Under the pieces are notes generated by a model, which worked only from the letters and a program-made list of their open reading frames with translations, did no database searches and was not told the origin of the DNA. This document shows, in pieces, positions 7,698 to 17,200 of a stretch of 64,000 bases of DNA. The stretch is from positions 62,001 to 126,000 of the forward strand of contig CAKSLQ010000006.1 of assembly GCA_934467415.1 (NCBI GenBank). The letters are read 5' to 3'. A program made the position numbers and the translations under genes. The first letter of the stretch is position 1. Each line of letters starts with the position of its first letter. Source of the DNA: an uncultured Eubacteriales bacterium. Its GTDB lineage: Bacteria; Bacillota; Clostridia; Oscillospirales; CAG-272.

Positions 7698-9563
7698 TTA
7701 GTCAAGCACGACTTCGGGCCACCCGGCTGTATGGAATGCGGCGACATTTGTAAGCGTATCGCAGATCGCGCCGGTGCCGTCCTGGTTGACAAGGGCGGGG
7801 CTCAGCTTAAACGATGCCGCATTTGTCAGCTTGACAAGGGACTTGGGGATGGAAATCTCGATCACCGCCCCCTCGTCGATATCGCTGTTGTCATCGACCG
7901 TGCCGTAGATTTTCACCGCCGCGGTGCCGCCGCCGACTTCGGTTGCGGTTCCGTTGTCGATATAGAGGATGGAAACGCTGCCGTCGAGCTTTGCGGTGAC
8001 GCGGTAATACTGCTTTTCGCCGACGCCGATACTGAGCATGACCTCGTCGCCGCTTCTGAGGTAGTTGTCAAGGCGGTTCACGAGGAAGTAAACATTGCCT
8101 GCATCGTGCGCGGTCTGCACGGTGATCTGCGCCTGCGATTTGTCGCCCACGAAAAGCGCATCCGTATTGTTTGCCCAGTCTGCGGCAAGGCCGTCCACCT
8201 TTGCCGTCATCTTCCCCGCATTCGTGCGATGGTTGAGATAGGAGTGGCCGATCTGAATGCCGTATCTGTCGCCGTATTTGACCTGACATGCGGTGATGAC
8301 TTCGTGGCTGCCGACAAGCAGATTTGAGCACCAGATGCCGCCCGTCCCCGGGAGCGCTCTCGCTTCCTTGCCCCATGCGGTTCCGTCGGGGCTGAGCATA
8401 CGGAAGTAGGCGCTCGTGCCCTGGTGGTATGTGAGATAGACTTCACCCGAGGGGAACGTGGCAAGGTAAGGCCCCATGCCGTCGCAGATCGAGTGGATGA
8501 TGGTGTCTGGTCCTTCTTCTTCAAAGTTCAGCGCGCGCCACTTGCCGCCTTCTTCACTTGTCGCAAGAGAAATGTCAAATCCCTTTGTAAAGGTACTGAC
8601 CTCGACGGCGAGAAGCGATTTGCCGTTGCAGAGCGTGGTCACCGCGGGCATCTGTCCACCCCAGTATGGAATCGCCTCTGTGTATTCCTTGTCTCTTACT
8701 TTCGGGATCCTGTTGCCGATAAACTCTTTGTAGACACGGAGGGCAACAAAATTGTTCTTGTCTCCCTCTTTGACCTCGGGCGTCCAGGTGTAGCCGCCGT
8801 CCTTCGACTCGATCATCATGATATAGGTGGAGCGGTGCTCGAGATCGTAGCCGTAGCGGGAGTGGTACTCGGCGTTTGCCGACCAGAAGACCTGCAGGGT
8901 GCCGTCCTTGGTCTGATGGATATACGGCTCCCACCCCATGCCGGTGTAGATCTTTTTGTGCTCGCCCCAGACGACCTTGTCGTTTTCATCCAGCTTGCCG
9001 CGCACCATGAAAATGCCGTTCATGTCCCAATAGGGTGCATAGTTCAGCGCATAGGCGGCATTCGGGCGCTCGTAGTAGACGCAGAGGATATCGCCGTTGT
9101 CGAGAATGATCGCATCGGCGTTGCAGCCGATGATGCGGTCTTTTTGTCCCGCGAGCGGCCCTTCGGTGTGGACAAAGTTCTTGTCCGCATCGTTGGAGTT
9201 GTGGAAGGGCTCGGGATTGTCCCAGGTGATACCGTCCTTGGAAAGTGTCCAATAGAGGTAAGGCCCCGTCCGTCCGCCCATGAAAAACAGGATGTACAAA
9301 TCGTCGCGGAGCTTTTTGATACGCGGATAGTATGCGTTGTCATATCGCGTATAGGTTGTTTTGGCAGAGTTGAGATTGACCGTCTCTCTGTAGTTCAGCT
9401 CAACGGTCGATGTGCGGAAATCATCCGAAACATGACTGCCTTCGGTGGAGGTCGTATTGAGGTCTTTGATGGACAGGACATTCTTTTCCGCCCCCATTGC
9501 CGTCATGGATAAGAGGGAGGAAAGCGCTATTGTCGCTGCCATACAGCCGAAAAATTTCTTCAC
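7698..9563 (-). CDS. Secreted sialidase-fold (BNR) protein with CBM9-like C-terminus
   Basis: 621 residues from a GTG at 9563, chosen because GGAGG lies exactly 7 nt upstream; the ATG at 9584 has no ribosome binding site and would overlap that one. Signal peptide VKKFFGCMAATIALSSLLSM, cleaved near AMGA-EK. Residues ~60-430 have the pattern of a six-bladed beta-propeller of the exo-sialidase/BNR superfamily: YYPRIKKLRDDLYILFFMGG, LSKDGITWDNPEPF, IESKDGGYTWTPEV, YLTYHQGTSAYFRMLSPDG. Residues ~440-621 resemble a carbohydrate-binding family 9 domain (AKVDGLAADWANNTDALFVG, GNVYFLVNRLDNYLRSGDEV). An Arg triad and Tyr nucleophile could not be confirmed by eye, so sialic acid specificity is open. It leads the tight group 9563-2826. 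Confidence 0.82.
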   Translation of the reverse strand: MKKFFGCMAATIALSSLLSMTAMGAEKNVLSIKDLNTTSTEGSHVSDDFRTSTVELNYRETVNLNSAKTTYTRYDNAYYPRIKKLRDDLYILFFMGGRTGPYLYWTLSKDGITWDNPEPFHNSNDADKNFVHTEGPLAGQKDRIIGCNADAIILDNGDILCVYYERPNAAYALNYAPYWDMNGIFMVRGKLDENDKVVWGEHKKIYTGMGWEPYIHQTKDGTLQVFWSANAEYHSRYGYDLEHRSTYIMMIESKDGGYTWTPEVKEGDKNNFVALRVYKEFIGNRIPKVRDKEYTEAIPYWGGQMPAVTTLCNGKSLLAVEVSTFTKGFDISLATSEEGGKWRALNFEEEGPDTIIHSICDGMGPYLATFPSGEVYLTYHQGTSAYFRMLSPDGTAWGKEARALPGTGGIWCSNLLVGSHEVITACQVKYGDRYGIQIGHSYLNHRTNAGKMTAKVDGLAADWANNTDALFVGDKSQAQITVQTAHDAGNVYFLVNRLDNYLRSGDEVMLSIGVGEKQYYRVTAKLDGSVSILYIDNGTATEVGGGTAAVKIYGTVDDNSDIDEGAVIEISIPKSLVKLTNAASFKLSPALVNQDGTGAICDTLTNVAAFHTAGWPEVVLD

Positions 9564-9613
9564 GGAAAATCCTCCATGTTTCACAAATTTAATGCCGATT
9601 TGACGCCTGCTTT

Positions 9614-9637
9614 ATTATATTTTGCCACATATGCAAA
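9614..9637 (-). promoter_or_regulatory. TATAAT box and adjacent TTTGC-N7-GCAAA dyad
   Basis: Upstream of the sialidase-fold gene the minus strand has TATAAT (9619-9614). Immediately upstream of it is a 17-bp dyad TTTGC-N7-GCAAA (9621-9637), placed where a repressor would block polymerase. No good -35 box is seen. The operator role is inferred from position and symmetry only. Confidence 0.4.
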
Positions 9638-9684
9638 GGAGAAGCAAGACAAATTTCTACCTTATTATATACATTAGTTTAATA

Positions 9685-9708
9685 CCTCGCAGCATAAATG
9701 CTGCGAGG
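9685..9708 (-). terminator. Hairpin downstream of the GH5-like gene
   Basis: Perfect 11-bp stem CCTCGCAGCAT with a 2-nt loop, 22 bp past the stop of the gene ending at 9730. The following bases are AT-rich (TATTAAAC) rather than a T-run. It separates the GH3-GH5 pair from the sialidase group. Confidence 0.6.
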
Positions 9709-9729
9709 CATTCAGCATAATTCGGTATT

Positions 9730-10845
9730 TTACTGCTTTTTAGCCTGTCTCTTGGCAAAACGCGCGTCTGCAAGGTCTGCAAACTGCTGGATGATCTGCA
9801 CTTCCTTTGCAATGTAAGGTCTGCCGTTGAAACGATAGAGGTCATGCTGGAACTTTGTCAAATCATGCGGACCTGTGTAATTGGGGTCCTCGATTTCCTT
9901 ATTGTAATTGCCCCACGGCTCGTAGGTCTGCGAGAAGCCCTGGATCAGCCCCCAGTGGTAAGAACCGACCTCTTCAAGATAGAAGAGCGGGAAAATCTCA
10001 TCCACATTATTGTGGGTGATGCGGTTGAGCCATTCGTTGTTGATCACCGGCCTGCCATAGTCCTCCTTGAGCTTTTCGATGAGGCGAACCATGGTCTGGA
10101 ACGAGCCGTAGTAGTGGAAGGTGATAATGTCCGAAAGCTCAAGTGCGCGCTTCTGCGCATGGCTGGTGGGCTCAAGGGTCTCGGGATCGTACGCCCAGAC
10201 ATCGGCCGTCAGCGGCTGAATCGGATCGTGCGAGCGGATGATCTCGAAGCACTTCTCCATCATGGGAAGCGAGAGGTCGCCGCGTCTGCCGCCGGAGATC
10301 TCGTTCCAGACATCCCAGATCTGAAGGCGCGCGTCCTTTGCATACTTTGCAGCGAGCTCATCCACCATCTCATAGAAATGCGGCTGCATATCGGGCTCAT
10401 CGGGAAGCATATAGCCGTGCGAGGTGTAACCGCCTGCGTGCGGGCCGCGGCAAATGCCGCTGTGGTAACCCCAGTCCACATGCTGTTCGCCGAACTTCAC
10501 GGGAACGAACAGCTCCTTCGGAACCGTACAGTCGTTGCCGATGGTCAGCATGACTTTAATGCCGTACTTATCTGCAAGCGTCAGGTATTCCTCAAGATTG
10601 GACATAAAGCTGTCGTGCTCGTAATACCATACTTCAAACTGAATGATGGCGCGGACGGCGTTGAGCCCGGTCTTCTGCGCGAGCGCAAACTCGTATTCGA
10701 TCTGCTTGAATACTTCATCATGTTTATACTGCTGCCACATGGCAATTCTGTTTACACAGTTTGACGGGTAACCGTTGAAGCCGCGAATCCAGGGCTGATT
10801 GCGATACCATTCCCGGGCCTGCTCCTTCGTCCATTGCTTTAACAT
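9730..10845 (-). CDS. GH5-like (clan GH-A) glycoside hydrolase
   Basis: 371 residues. The ATG at 10845 follows AGGAGG at ideal spacing; in-frame ATGs at 10869 and 10878 lie upstream of that site and are disfavoured. There is no signal peptide, so it is a cytosolic enzyme that probably acts on imported oligosaccharides. The (beta/alpha)8 clan A pattern is clear: GLNAVRAIIQFEVWYYEHD on an early strand, the acid/base Glu in IWDVWNEISG (E182), a Tyr in FHYYGSF, and the nucleophile Glu in PVINNEWLNR (E271). These are the two retaining-mechanism glutamates of beta-glycosidases of this clan. The gene lies 49 bp after the GH3 gene and is likely co-transcribed. The substrate (beta-mannoside, beta-glucoside or beta-galactoside) cannot be read from the sequence. 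Confidence 0.85.
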   Translation of the reverse strand: MLKQWTKEQAREWYRNQPWIRGFNGYPSNCVNRIAMWQQYKHDEVFKQIEYEFALAQKTGLNAVRAIIQFEVWYYEHDSFMSNLEEYLTLADKYGIKVMLTIGNDCTVPKELFVPVKFGEQHVDWGYHSGICRGPHAGGYTSHGYMLPDEPDMQPHFYEMVDELAAKYAKDARLQIWDVWNEISGGRRGDLSLPMMEKCFEIIRSHDPIQPLTADVWAYDPETLEPTSHAQKRALELSDIITFHYYGSFQTMVRLIEKLKEDYGRPVINNEWLNRITHNNVDEIFPLFYLEEVGSYHWGLIQGFSQTYEPWGNYNKEIEDPNYTGPHDLTKFQHDLYRFNGRPYIAKEVQIIQQFADLADARFAKRQAKKQ

Positions 10846-10894
10846 AGTGTCCTCCTCTTCATTTCGCATAAATGTCATTTGTTTCGGTGAAGCA

Positions 10895-13120
10895 TCATTT
10901 ATGCGGCTCGTTTTCCAGCGCGGCGTTGCAGGCGGCGATGGTCTCCTCGATCAGCGCTTCGCTGCAATCCGGGTTGTGGTAGAATGCCTGCCTGAGTACA
11001 TAGTGCATCCGGCGCCGCACGGCGGGATTCTCTGCCGTGATGCCGAGCGCCTCGTTTTCGGGCGTGCGTTCCGCCCGGGGCAGCATTGCCGCGGCAAAGA
11101 TGTCACGCGCGGGCGCATAGCGGTCATCGAGGACCACATCACGGAAATAGGTGTTGCGGTGGACGCGCACAGGCTTCGGCGCATCGCCGTGTACGCGGAC
11201 GACGATCTCTGCGCGGATGTCCGCGCTGCCGGCGCCGACGGAGAGCGTGTAGTCGCCGCCGCGCGTGCAGAAGTCGCCGCGCGCTTCGTCATAGAAGCTG
11301 TAGACGCGCCGCTCAATCGGGATGGTCACGCGCTTTTCTTCGCCGGGTGCGAGGGCAACCTTGGCGTAGCCGCACAGCTCCTTCGGCGGGCGGGAAACAT
11401 AGGGCGCGTTGTCGTGCATGTAGACCTGCACGATTTCGCTGCCCGCGCGCTTTCCGGTGTTCTTTACGGTCAGCGTGACCGCGTTTTCATCGCCGGAAAG
11501 GTCGCTGTAGGCAAACGTGGTGTAGGACAGCCCGTGCCCGAACGGGAAGCGCACGGGAATCTTCTTCTTTTCGTAATAGCGGTAGCCGATGTAGATGCCC
11601 TCGGCGTAGTTGCAGTTGTCAAACGTGCCGGGGAAGTTGAAGTAGGACGGCGTGTCCTCGAGGCGCACGGGGAAGGTCTCGGCGAGCTTGCCGGACGGGT
11701 TCGTCTCGCCGAAGAGGATCTCGGCCGCCGCCTCGGCGGTCGCCTCACCGCAGAGATAGGTCAATAACATGGCGTCGGTGCGGTCGGCGAACGGCAGTTC
11801 CACCGGCGCGCCGCAGGTCAGCACGACCACCGACTGCGCCGCGGCGGCAAGCACCGCATCTGCAAGCTCAAGCTGCTCCTTCGGCAGCGCCATCGTCTTG
11901 CGGTCCGCGCCCTCAAATTCGGCGGACTCCGGCAGGCCGAGGAACAGGACGACCTTATCGCACGCCTTTGCCGCCTCCACGGCGGCGTCGATGCCGTCCG
12001 CAAAGGGCACATAGGTGATGCTGTCGGTATACTTCTTCATTTCGGCGAGCGCATCGGTCGCGGCGCTTTCCACAACGACCTTGCTCGAGCCGCTGCCCTG
12101 ATAGCGCAGATGCTCGGCATCGCCGATCACGGCAAGGCGTTCGCCCTTGGCAAGCGGCAGTGCGTCTTTCTCGTTTTTCAGCAGCACCATGCATTCGCGC
12201 GCGCAGGCCAGCGCGGCGGCATGCTGTGCCGCACGGTCGATCGGCACGGGCGCGGGGCGCTCTTTTGTCGCAAGCGCCAGTACGCGGCGCGCCGAGCGGT
12301 CGAGCAGGCTCTCGTCGATTCTGCCGTCCGCGAGCGCGGCGAGGATGTAGTCTCTGCCGCCGCCGTGACTGGACGGCATTTCAAGATCCAGTCCGGCCTC
12401 CAGCGAGGCAACGCGGTCGTTGACCGCCTCCCAGTCGCTCATGACCACACCTTCAAAGCCCCATTTTTTGCGAAGCAGATCGTCGAGCAGCCAGCGGCTC
12501 TCGGCGGCGTGCTTTCCGTTGATGCGGTTGTAGGACTCCATGATCGCCTCCGGCTTCGCGGCCTGAACGGCAATTTCAAAGGCGCGCAGATAGGTTTCGT
12601 GCAGCGGCCGAGCGGCAACATCGGCGGAAACCGTGAAACGGCGCGTCTCCTGGTTGTTGACGGCAAAATGCTTGATGCAGCTGCCCACGCCGTTTTGCTG
12701 CATGGCGCTGATATAGGCGGCGGCAAAATCCCCTGCAAAATACGGGTCCTCCGAGAAGTACTCGAAGTTTCTGCCGCAGAGCGGGGAGCGCTTCATGTTC
12801 ACGCCGGGGCCGAGCACCACGGCAACGCCTTCCGCAATCGCGTCTTTGGCGATGGTGTTTGCCGCGAGTGCGGCGACCTTACGGTTCCAGGAGGCGGCGA
12901 GCGCCGACGCCGTAGGCATACAGGTGGCGTGTACCGTTGTCCACTCGCCGTTGATCTGCGTGCGCTTGCGCAGTCCGTGCGGCCCGTCGGTCAGCATCGC
13001 GCCGGGAATGCCGAGGCGCTCGACGCCGTGCGTGTGCCACGAGCCCTCGCCGTCGCACAGGTTTGCTTTTTCCGGGGTCGTCATTTTGTCTAATATTGCT
13101 TCGGTAGGTAAATGCTTCAT
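10895..13120 (-). CDS. Glycoside hydrolase family 3 beta-glycosidase
   Basis: 741 residues from the ATG at 13120, which has AGGAG 7 nt upstream; an in-frame ATG at 13159 lacks one. No signal peptide, so cytosolic. The GH3 (beta/alpha)8 domain spans ~1-300 with LTDGPHGLRKR, the substrate-binding KHFAVNNQE (150-158) and the nucleophile Asp in GVVMSDWEAV (D229). The alpha/beta sandwich domain (~320-530) includes AVIGDAEHLRYQGSGSS. A fibronectin-III-like domain follows (~560-660: AGSEIVQVYMHDNAPYVSRP, GGDYTLSVG). An extra helical tail of about 90 residues (HRNTYFRDVVLDDRYAPARD...), like those seen in some Clostridia GH3 enzymes, ends the protein. It releases terminal beta-linked sugars, probably as part of the same pathway as the GH5-like neighbour. 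It is divergent from the AraC gene at 13274. Confidence 0.93.
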   Translation of the reverse strand: MKHLPTEAILDKMTTPEKANLCDGEGSWHTHGVERLGIPGAMLTDGPHGLRKRTQINGEWTTVHATCMPTASALAASWNRKVAALAANTIAKDAIAEGVAVVLGPGVNMKRSPLCGRNFEYFSEDPYFAGDFAAAYISAMQQNGVGSCIKHFAVNNQETRRFTVSADVAARPLHETYLRAFEIAVQAAKPEAIMESYNRINGKHAAESRWLLDDLLRKKWGFEGVVMSDWEAVNDRVASLEAGLDLEMPSSHGGGRDYILAALADGRIDESLLDRSARRVLALATKERPAPVPIDRAAQHAAALACARECMVLLKNEKDALPLAKGERLAVIGDAEHLRYQGSGSSKVVVESAATDALAEMKKYTDSITYVPFADGIDAAVEAAKACDKVVLFLGLPESAEFEGADRKTMALPKEQLELADAVLAAAAQSVVVLTCGAPVELPFADRTDAMLLTYLCGEATAEAAAEILFGETNPSGKLAETFPVRLEDTPSYFNFPGTFDNCNYAEGIYIGYRYYEKKKIPVRFPFGHGLSYTTFAYSDLSGDENAVTLTVKNTGKRAGSEIVQVYMHDNAPYVSRPPKELCGYAKVALAPGEEKRVTIPIERRVYSFYDEARGDFCTRGGDYTLSVGAGSADIRAEIVVRVHGDAPKPVRVHRNTYFRDVVLDDRYAPARDIFAAAMLPRAERTPENEALGITAENPAVRRRMHYVLRQAFYHNPDCSEALIEETIAACNAALENEPHK

Positions 13121-13164
13121 TCTCGTGCTCCTTATTGCCGATGGATATTGTTTTTTCACTTTAC

Positions 13165-13192
13165 ATTATAAAGAACGCATGGTAAAATACAA
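13165..13192 (-). promoter_or_regulatory. Sigma-A promoter for the GH3-GH5 pair
   Basis: TTGTAT (13192-13187), 16-bp spacer, TATAAT (13170-13165) on the minus strand, 45 bp before the GH3 start. Confidence 0.7.
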
Positions 13193-13216
13193 GACAGAGA
13201 TAAGATTTTTTTCGGA

Positions 13217-13237
13217 CAAAAATCACAACGATTTTTG
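13217..13237. promoter_or_regulatory. Dyad CAAAAATC-N5-GATTTTTG in the GH3/araC intergenic region
   Basis: A perfect 8-bp inverted repeat with 5-bp centre, between the GH3 promoter and the AraC start. A regulator site is plausible given the divergent AraC gene, but this is inference. Confidence 0.45.
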
Positions 13238-13273
13238 TTTTTGCTCATTCTGCACAAAAAAGGAGACGGCGCT

Positions 13274-14095
13274 TTGGACATTTCGTATGAGAACCGCGTG
13301 GACAAGCTGCATATCTGGACGCGGCGCACCCTGCAATGGATACCGCACTTTCATGACAGCATCGAGATGGTCTGCCTGCTGTCCGGCAGCGCGGACATCA
13401 TGATCGGCGGGGAAAACTATACGCTCACGGCGGGGGATTTTGCCATCGCTCTGCCGAATGTGCTGCACGGCTACTATCGGGAGGAGAATGTGGACGCCTT
13501 TCTTCTGATCGTACCGCGCCGCTACTGCGATGCTTATGCGGCAATCCTGGAGACACATACGGTGCAGACGCCGGTCATCCGTGCCGCACAGCACGACGGC
13601 GTCCTGACCGAGCGCATCCGGGAGCTGCTCCGCGTCCGCAAATCGGCCTCGCCGTTCCGGCGGGAAATTATCGACGGCTGTTTTACCGTCCTGTTCGGCG
13701 AGATCTTTTCCTACACGGGCATGACCGAGAGCCGCAAGGCGCCCGAGGAGACCGAGCGGCGGCTGATTGCTTTTTGCCTTGAGCATTACGCGGAGGAAAT
13801 CAGCTTGGATCTGCTGGCCGATCGGCTGCACGTCAGCCGCAGCTACATTTCCTACATCTTTTCCAATAAGTTGCACGTCAGCCTGCCGGACTTCATCGGC
13901 TCGCTCCGCATCGCCGAGGCCAAGCGGCAGATTGAGCGCGGCGCGGGCATTACGGAGGCGGCGTTCGGCGCAGGCTTTTCCTCGATCCGCACGTTCAACC
14001 GCCGCTTCGCCAAGGAGAGCGGCATGACCCCGCGCGAATTCAGGCAGCACATCGTCGAGGAAAACGTCGCGCCGGACGGCCCGAAACCCGCATGA
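13274..14095 (+). CDS. AraC-family transcriptional regulator
   Basis: 273 residues from a TTG at 13274, 7 nt after AAGGAG; the frame is open upstream without a better start. The N-terminal half is a cupin-type sensing domain (IPHFHDSIEMVCLLSGSADI, YTLTAGDFAIALPNVLHGYY). The C-terminal ~100 residues are the two helix-turn-helix motifs of AraC/XylS: ISLDLLADRLHVSRSYISYI...FSNKLHVSLPDFI and the consensus second motif ITEAAFGAGFSSIRTFNRRF followed by GMTPREFR. Divergent from the GH3 gene and 112 bp upstream of the GH43/SLH gene, it is the obvious candidate regulator of both. The effector is presumably a sugar. Confidence 0.92.
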   Translation: MDISYENRVDKLHIWTRRTLQWIPHFHDSIEMVCLLSGSADIMIGGENYTLTAGDFAIALPNVLHGYYREENVDAFLLIVPRRYCDAYAAILETHTVQTPVIRAAQHDGVLTERIRELLRVRKSASPFRREIIDGCFTVLFGEIFSYTGMTESRKAPEETERRLIAFCLEHYAEEISLDLLADRLHVSRSYISYIFSNKLHVSLPDFIGSLRIAEAKRQIERGAGITEAAFGAGFSSIRTFNRRFAKESGMTPREFRQHIVEENVAPDGPKPA

Positions 14096-14141
14096 ATACA
14101 GGGCTGGCAAAGAATTTCCGGATTTCGCGAAAATCTTTGCG

Positions 14142-14170
14142 TTGCGGCTGTTTCGGCCTTATGCTAAAAT
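14142..14170 (+). promoter_or_regulatory. Promoter of the GH43/SLH gene
   Basis: TTGCGG, 17-bp spacer ending in TATGC, TAAAAT (14165-14170). TG one base before the -10 gives an extended -10 (TGCTAAAAT). It lies 38 bp before the ATG, which has GAGGAG 6 nt upstream. Confidence 0.65.
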
Positions 14171-14207
14171 AAAAGCACAGCTTAAAAGTTGTTGAGAGGA
14201 GAATCGA

Positions 14208-17200
14208 ATGATGCAAAAAACGGACAAAAAATTCAGTCTCCGGTTCCTGTCCGCACTGGTGACGGCGTGCATGCTGTTCACCTGTGCGACGGTGTTTTCC
14301 GGCGTTTCGGCGGCGGGCGATACCGAGTATTTCTATGTGAACTCGGAAACCGGCGATGACGGCGCAAACGGCAGAAGTGCCGCGGCCGCAGTCAAGACGT
14401 TCACGCGTGCGTGCAACCTTGCGCGCAGGGAAGGCGGTACGATCGTCATCACCAACGCATACGAAATGCCGAAAACGGTCTACGAGGTCGAACATGAGGA
14501 TGCACCTTTTGTCATCACGACCAAGGACGCAACGACCGATTACGGCGCATCGGGCGCAAAGCTGATCTTTGGCAAGGCGCTCCGCTATGTCATGAAGGGC
14601 GATACGACCTTCGAGAACATCACGATCGAGTTTGCAAACACGCTCAACGTGGTTGCTAACTACAATCATATCACGTTCGGTGACGGCGTCACCACGACCA
14701 ACATCGGTTCCGGCTCCGAGGGCGTTTACGTCGTCGGCGGCTATCAGAGCCCCGAGGACACGGTGGACGCGTCGCTGGATTCGCACATCACCATCAGGAG
14801 CGGCAAGTTCCACATCGTTGCGGGCGGCTCGCGCCAGAAGGGTTCGGGCGCGGCAGGCGGCATTGTTTACACCGGTACGCATTATATCGAAGTCAGCGGC
14901 GGCGAGATCACCCGTCTGTACGGCGGTTCGATCCAGCATCAGATCGCGACGAATACCAATATCACCGTCACCGGCGGCGAGATCCACGATCTCTACACCG
15001 CAGGCGACCTCACCCGCCGTCTCGAGGGCAACGCGACCCTCAGCCTCACCGGCGGTAAGATCGGCAGCCTGAGCATCAACAACGTTGTCGGCGGCGCGGA
15101 TGTCACGCTCGCGGGTACGGAGATTGAGACGGCTTCGGTTGCCTATGCCAACGACACCATCGCCAAGATGGCGACCAAGGCCAACAAGGCGAAGACGCTG
15201 TACTACGACGCGCATTTCTACACCGCGGAGCAGATTGCGGCTTATGCGGACGGCTTTACCAAGGCGGAGAACATCACCAGCATCTACGCCAAGGAGGGGG
15301 CAACCGGCGGCGGCCTGAGCGCGGCTGATCCGGCGTCCTTTGAAAACGCGATCAAGATCGCGGCCGAAACGCAGGGCAACGTCCTCGTGCTCGGCACGGT
15401 CAATGTCAAGGATCTGACCGAGACGGCGCATGCCGCGAAGATCGTCGTCAAGGGCGGCGACAGCGGCGCTCGGCTGAACGTCACCGGCACCTATACGCTC
15501 GGCGGCGAAACCGTGTTTGAGTCGCTCACCGTTGCGGCGGACAAGGCGATCTTCAATGCGGACAAGGGTCTGCTCACGATCGCCGAGGACGTGAAGCTGA
15601 GCGGCAAGCCCGACGTCGTCGGTTCGGCAACGCTGTATGCGGGTGCGTTCGGCACGATCAAGGGCGGCGCGGCCGATATGCGGGTCATCGTCGGCGGCGC
15701 AGAGGTCGATTCGATCGTCGGCGGCACGACGGCGGCCAAGATCGAGATCAACGGCGGCAAGGTCGGCGCGGTCAAGTCCACCGAGACCGCGATTGCAAGC
15801 TTCGAGCTGGCCGTCAACGACGGCACGGTCGGCAGCGTCACGTTCAAGGATGTCACCGACAAGCTGAGCTATCTCCTGTACGGCGGCAAGGTCGGGACTT
15901 ATGCGGTTGAGGGCAGCAATGCAAAGGGTACGCTCAGCCTGGATGAGAGCCGGTTCAAGACGTCGGATCTCGGCACGGCGGCGGCACTCTTCACGGTCTC
16001 TGCCGACAAGGTCTACTACCTCAGCGACAGCGGAAAGGGCAACGGCACCAGCTTCAGCGCGGCGGGCAACTCCATGGTCGAGGCCTACAAGACGCTGGCG
16101 GGCGGCGGTACGCTCGTTGTCTGCGGTACATATACCCTTAAGGACGCATTCATCAACCAGTACAACACCGGCAAGATCACGATCACCTCGGTCTACGGCG
16201 GCGTGGATTACCGCGCGACCAATGACGCGAAGCTGGTCTTCAAGGCAAACTTCTACTGCGGCGGCGAGACCGAGTTCAACAACATCAGCCTCCTCAATCA
16301 GAAGAGCTACGGCGGCATCTATGCCAACATCAACAAGCTCGTGATCGGCACGGGCGTGGAGTGCTCCTATGCGGCGTCGGTCACCACGACCTACCCCAGC
16401 ATCCAGGGCGGCACCAACCTCGACATCGAGCTCACCGAGGCGGAGAAGCAGCAGACCTCGGATGTCACCATCTCGAGCGGTACCTGGCAGCGTGTCCGCG
16501 GCGGCAGCGCCACCGGCGGGCATAACAGTTTCAACGTCAGGATGACCATCAACGGCGGCGAGTTCCGCGAAAAGCTGGTTCTCGTCTCCGCCAACTCGCA
16601 CATCGGCAGCGCCGATGTCACCATCAACGGCGGTACTTTCCTCGGCGGTATCTACGGCTCGACCATCGACAAGGCCGAGCAGATTGTGGACGGCAATATC
16701 AAGCTGACGTTCAACGGTGGCACGCCTTACGGCACGATTGCCGCTTCGCTCAACAACATCGGTACGCTGAAGGGCAGCTTTGATGTTGTGATGAACGGCG
16801 GCAACTTCGGCCACATCACCGACATCATCGGCACGGAGGGCGTGGACGGCTGGACGATGACCAGCTCGCTGCACGCAGGCGACGGTGTTTCGCTGGATGC
16901 CAATGTCACCGGCACGATGTCGTTCCAAAACCCGGTTCGTTCCAACGGTGCGGACCCGTGGCTGTTCTTCCATGACGGCAACTACTACTACATCGCAACG
17001 CATGGATCGAGACTTGACCTGTATAAAGCGGCCAACATCGGCGATCTGCCGAACGCATCCTATAAGACCATTTACAAGCCGGAGGAAGGCAAGGCGTGGT
17101 CGAAGAACCTCTGGTCGCCCGAGATCCATCACTATACGGATGAGGAAGTCGGCGCGGGCAACGGCGGCTGGTACTGCTACATCGCATGTGACGACGGCGC

